NCBI GenBank assembly: GCA_900299025.1
Contig: OMIE01000144.1
Location: 1-33,301, forward strand
From: Burkholderiaceae bacterium
GTDB taxonomy: Bacteria > Pseudomonadota > Gammaproteobacteria > Burkholderiales > Burkholderiaceae_E
Direction of reading: 5' to 3'
Length of the DNA stretch: 33,301 bases
Shown: piece by piece, positions 31,602 to 33,301 of the stretch
How positions within the stretch are numbered: the stretch's first letter is position 1
Layout: the number at the start of each line of letters is the position of its first letter
Made by a program: the position numbers and the translations under genes
Notes under the pieces: model-generated
The model's database searches: none
Seen by the model: the letters and a program-made list of their open reading frames with translations, nothing else
What the model was told of the DNA's origin: nothing

Positions 31602-32816
31602 TCAGGCAATGGGCCTGATCGCCGCATGAACCAGGTTGGCGATTTGATTTAACCGCCAGGAGTGCCAGGGCTCAGGAATTCGCGCGTTGCTTATGTAGGC
31701 AAATGACACCCCACTTGTTGGATCGGCCCAGCAATACGATGTGCCAACACCGCCATGGCCAAACGCCTCGGCTGGGGCGATATCACCCAGACCGCGCATC
31801 GACAAGCTATGTCCACGCAAATGCGGCCCGAGTCCGCGATGCATGGGCATACCCATGAAATGATCGACCCGATCACCGGTGTGGTTACGAATCGCATAGG
31901 CGAGTGTGCGCGGTGAGATCCACTGTTGGCCGTTGAGGCAACCGCCCATGAGCATCATTTGGTAGAGCGCTGCCATGCCTCTTGCCGTCCCGTAAGCACC
32001 ACCACCTGGCACACCGGTCCGCTGCCATGTTTGACTGGTACTTTCTGACCGCAAACGCAAGCTGCCTGGTTGCGAAGGGTCGGGTTCGTACAAATATGTC
32101 ATACGATGTAAATACTTTTCGGATATCCCCATCAAGAGATCCTCAGCAAGACCAAGCGGCTCGAGCACCAAGCGGCGCACAGCATCTTGAAAGCGCATGC
32201 CAGTGACCGATTCGATGACAAGTGCCAGCACCCAGTGCGCGCTCAGCCCGTGATAGTGAACCCTGCTGCCAGCGGGCCAGTCGGGCACGACATCAGCATA
32301 AAAAGCTGCAACCTGCGCCATGTCATGCCACATTGAGGCTGGCACCTCGGCGTTGGGGAAGCCTGCCTGATGGGTAATCAAATGATAGATCGTTATATCG
32401 CCTTTACCGTGACGGGCAAAATCAGGCAGATAGTCTGCAACCGGATCGGCAAAACGCAAGCGGCCGGTTTCAGCGAGCTTCCAAAGCGCTGTGGCCATCA
32501 AGACCTTTGTATTGGAGTACAAGAGCCAGAGATGATCTGCCTGAGCCTCAAGCGCTTGATCATCAACGCCCTTAGCATCAGGAGCGCGAAGCGGATCGGA
32601 CTCAGCGCGCGCGGACCTGCCAAGTCGCGCCATGCCAAAACTGCGTTCAACCAGTAATCGCCCCTGCCAGGCCAGCGCAATCTGGCAGCCTGGATAACGC
32701 CCCTTTGCGATGTGATCTTGAATAGCATCGTAAAGTGGCTGTAGGCTCGATGCTCGAAGCCCAAGTGACGGTTGAGGTGCATCCTCAATCGGTGTAGAAA
32801 CCAGGGGGAAATCCAT
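31602..32816 (-). CDS. class C beta-lactamase-fold serine hydrolase
   Basis: A 404-residue member of the beta-lactamase/transpeptidase-like (class C, EstB-like) family. The catalytic SxxK is SNTK in LYSNTKVLMATALWKLAETG, the Tyr motif is YHGLSAHWVLALVIESVTG, and HGGVGTSYCWADPTSGVSFAYISN is the third motif. There is no signal peptide, so it is probably a cytoplasmic esterase or D-aminopeptidase rather than a resistance enzyme. AAGGA sits 6 nt before ATG 32816. An Ala/Asp-rich insert at about residues 68-92 is unusual. It is first of a two-gene operon with the DSD1-like gene and divergent from the flavodoxin-like gene by 30 bp. Confidence 0.87.
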   Translation of the reverse strand: MDFPLVSTPIEDAPQPSLGLRASSLQPLYDAIQDHIAKGRYPGCQIALAWQGRLLVERSFGMARLGRSARAESDPLRAPDAKGVDDQALEAQADHLWLLYSNTKVLMATALWKLAETGRLRFADPVADYLPDFARHGKGDITIYHLITHQAGFPNAEVPASMWHDMAQVAAFYADVVPDWPAGSRVHYHGLSAHWVLALVIESVTGMRFQDAVRRLVLEPLGLAEDLLMGISEKYLHRMTYLYEPDPSQPGSLRLRSESTSQTWQRTGVPGGGAYGTARGMAALYQMMLMGGCLNGQQWISPRTLAYAIRNHTGDRVDHFMGMPMHRGLGPHLRGHSLSMRGLGDIAPAEAFGHGGVGTSYCWADPTSGVSFAYISNARIPEPWHSWRLNQIANLVHAAIRPIA

Positions 32817-32846
32817 GCCAATTCCTTTCGCGCACGAGCCAAGGCA

Positions 32847-33301
32847 ATGATCGAAGGTTCAAAAGACAGATCATTGACCAGGACAGTCGACTTGCCAAGC
32901 CTATTGATTGTGTTTCACAGCCGAACAGGCGGTAGTCAGGCAATGGCCGAGGCATTTATGGAAGGCGCCCGAGGCGAGCCCGGGATTACGGTCCGCTTGC
33001 TGAGCGCGAATGACTGCCTGCCGCAGGATCTGCTAGCCTCATCGGCCTATGCCTTCATCGGCCCTGAAAACCTTGGTGGACTCAGCGGCGCCATGAAAGA
33101 ATGCCTTGATCGCTGTTATTACCCCCTGCTCGGGCAGCTACAAGGAAGACGGTATCAGCATTTAGTGTGTGCGGGTAGTGATGGGCAGGGCGCCGCAAGA
33201 CAACTTGCCAGAATCGTGCAGGGCTGGCGCCTGGTTCCTGTGCAAGAGGCCTTTATCCTTTGCACGGCGGCACAAAGCGACGAGGCGATCCTGGCCCCGA
33301 A
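32847..33301 (+). CDS. flavodoxin/NADPH-dependent FMN reductase-like protein (3' partial)
   Basis: The frame is open from ATG 32847 to the window end with no stop (151 codons). After a 16-residue N-terminus comes LPSLLIVFHSRTGGSQAMAEAFMEGA, the first strand and phosphate-binding loop of a flavodoxin fold (S-R-T-G-G-S), then ASSAYAFIGPENLGGLSGAMKECLDRCYYPL, the usual FMN loop and helix, and HLVCAGSDGQGAARQLARIVQGW. It is a likely FMN-binding oxidoreductase of unknown partner. The start has AAGG very close (2 nt), so a later start cannot be excluded. The gene is cut by the window edge. Confidence 0.75.
   Translation, partial: MIEGSKDRSLTRTVDLPSLLIVFHSRTGGSQAMAEAFMEGARGEPGITVRLLSANDCLPQDLLASSAYAFIGPENLGGLSGAMKECLDRCYYPLLGQLQGRRYQHLVCAGSDGQGAARQLARIVQGWRLVPVQEAFILCTAAQSDEAILAP

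Noticed and set aside
31602-32816. Beta-lactamase resistance gene
   Set aside because: There is no signal peptide and the Tyr motif is esterase/peptidase-like; context points to D-amino-acid or ester metabolism.

Overview
This is a densely packed bacterial segment, about half G+C by eye, with genes on both strands and most gaps under 100 bp. No gap without a gene exceeds 300 bp. I see no rRNA, tRNA, CRISPR array, insertion sequence, phage gene or transcription-regulator gene. The best guess is a betaproteobacterium of the Burkholderiales type. The reasons are an orphan Bug/TctC solute receptor, a DinB polymerase with the insertion and RGIDEIYID motif I associate with that group, a CaiB/HMG-CoA-lyase gene and a Liv-type ABC transporter. 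This placement is inference.

Layout. (1) 1-4798 is a cell-wall-sugar module: a GHL10-type glycoside hydrolase (5' cut by the window edge), murQ, nagA on the opposite strand, and a fused SpmA-SpmB membrane protein. (2) 4771-8167 holds an amidase, a BciB/FrhB-like iron-sulfur flavoprotein and a YqiA-like esterase. A perfect 24-bp tandem repeat lies in the amidase/FrhB divergent gap. (3) 8130-11916 is a minus-strand operon: a SnoaL-like protein, an aminotransferase, and an HMG-CoA-lyase-like domain fused to a family III CoA-transferase. (4) 12122-17382 is a divergent plus-strand operon: a split ThDP decarboxylase related to sulfopyruvate/phosphonopyruvate decarboxylase, a ketopantoate-reductase-like enzyme, an APH-fold kinase, a divergent enolase and a glutathione transferase. 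(5) 17390-19945 holds an orphan Bug receptor, an SDR-fold protein carrying the exact signature motifs of halohydrin dehalogenases, and a TauE/SafE permease. (6) 19953-22880 holds a Spy/CpxP-like periplasmic protein, an M20D amidohydrolase and a SOUL protein. (7) 22955-27761 is a Liv-type ABC importer with fused permeases. (8) 27872-33301 holds dinB, an RraA/HMG-aldolase-like gene overlapping dinB antisense by 179 bp, a TerB-like gene, a DSD1-type D-amino-acid enzyme, a class C beta-lactamase-like hydrolase, and the start of a flavodoxin-like gene.

The most interesting part is 8130-19945. Two divergent operons plus transport genes look like one undescribed catabolic island. The plus-strand operon places a kinase directly before an enolase paralog. 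That paralog keeps its metal ligands and catalytic Lys/Glu pair but has changed two residues near the substrate C3 hydroxyl (Glu168 to Asp and His373 to Ala, yeast numbering). This suggests a kinase plus enolase-like dehydration of a C3-modified glycerate-type compound, feeding a 2-oxo-acid decarboxylase. The pathway itself is inference; the gene order and residues are read directly.
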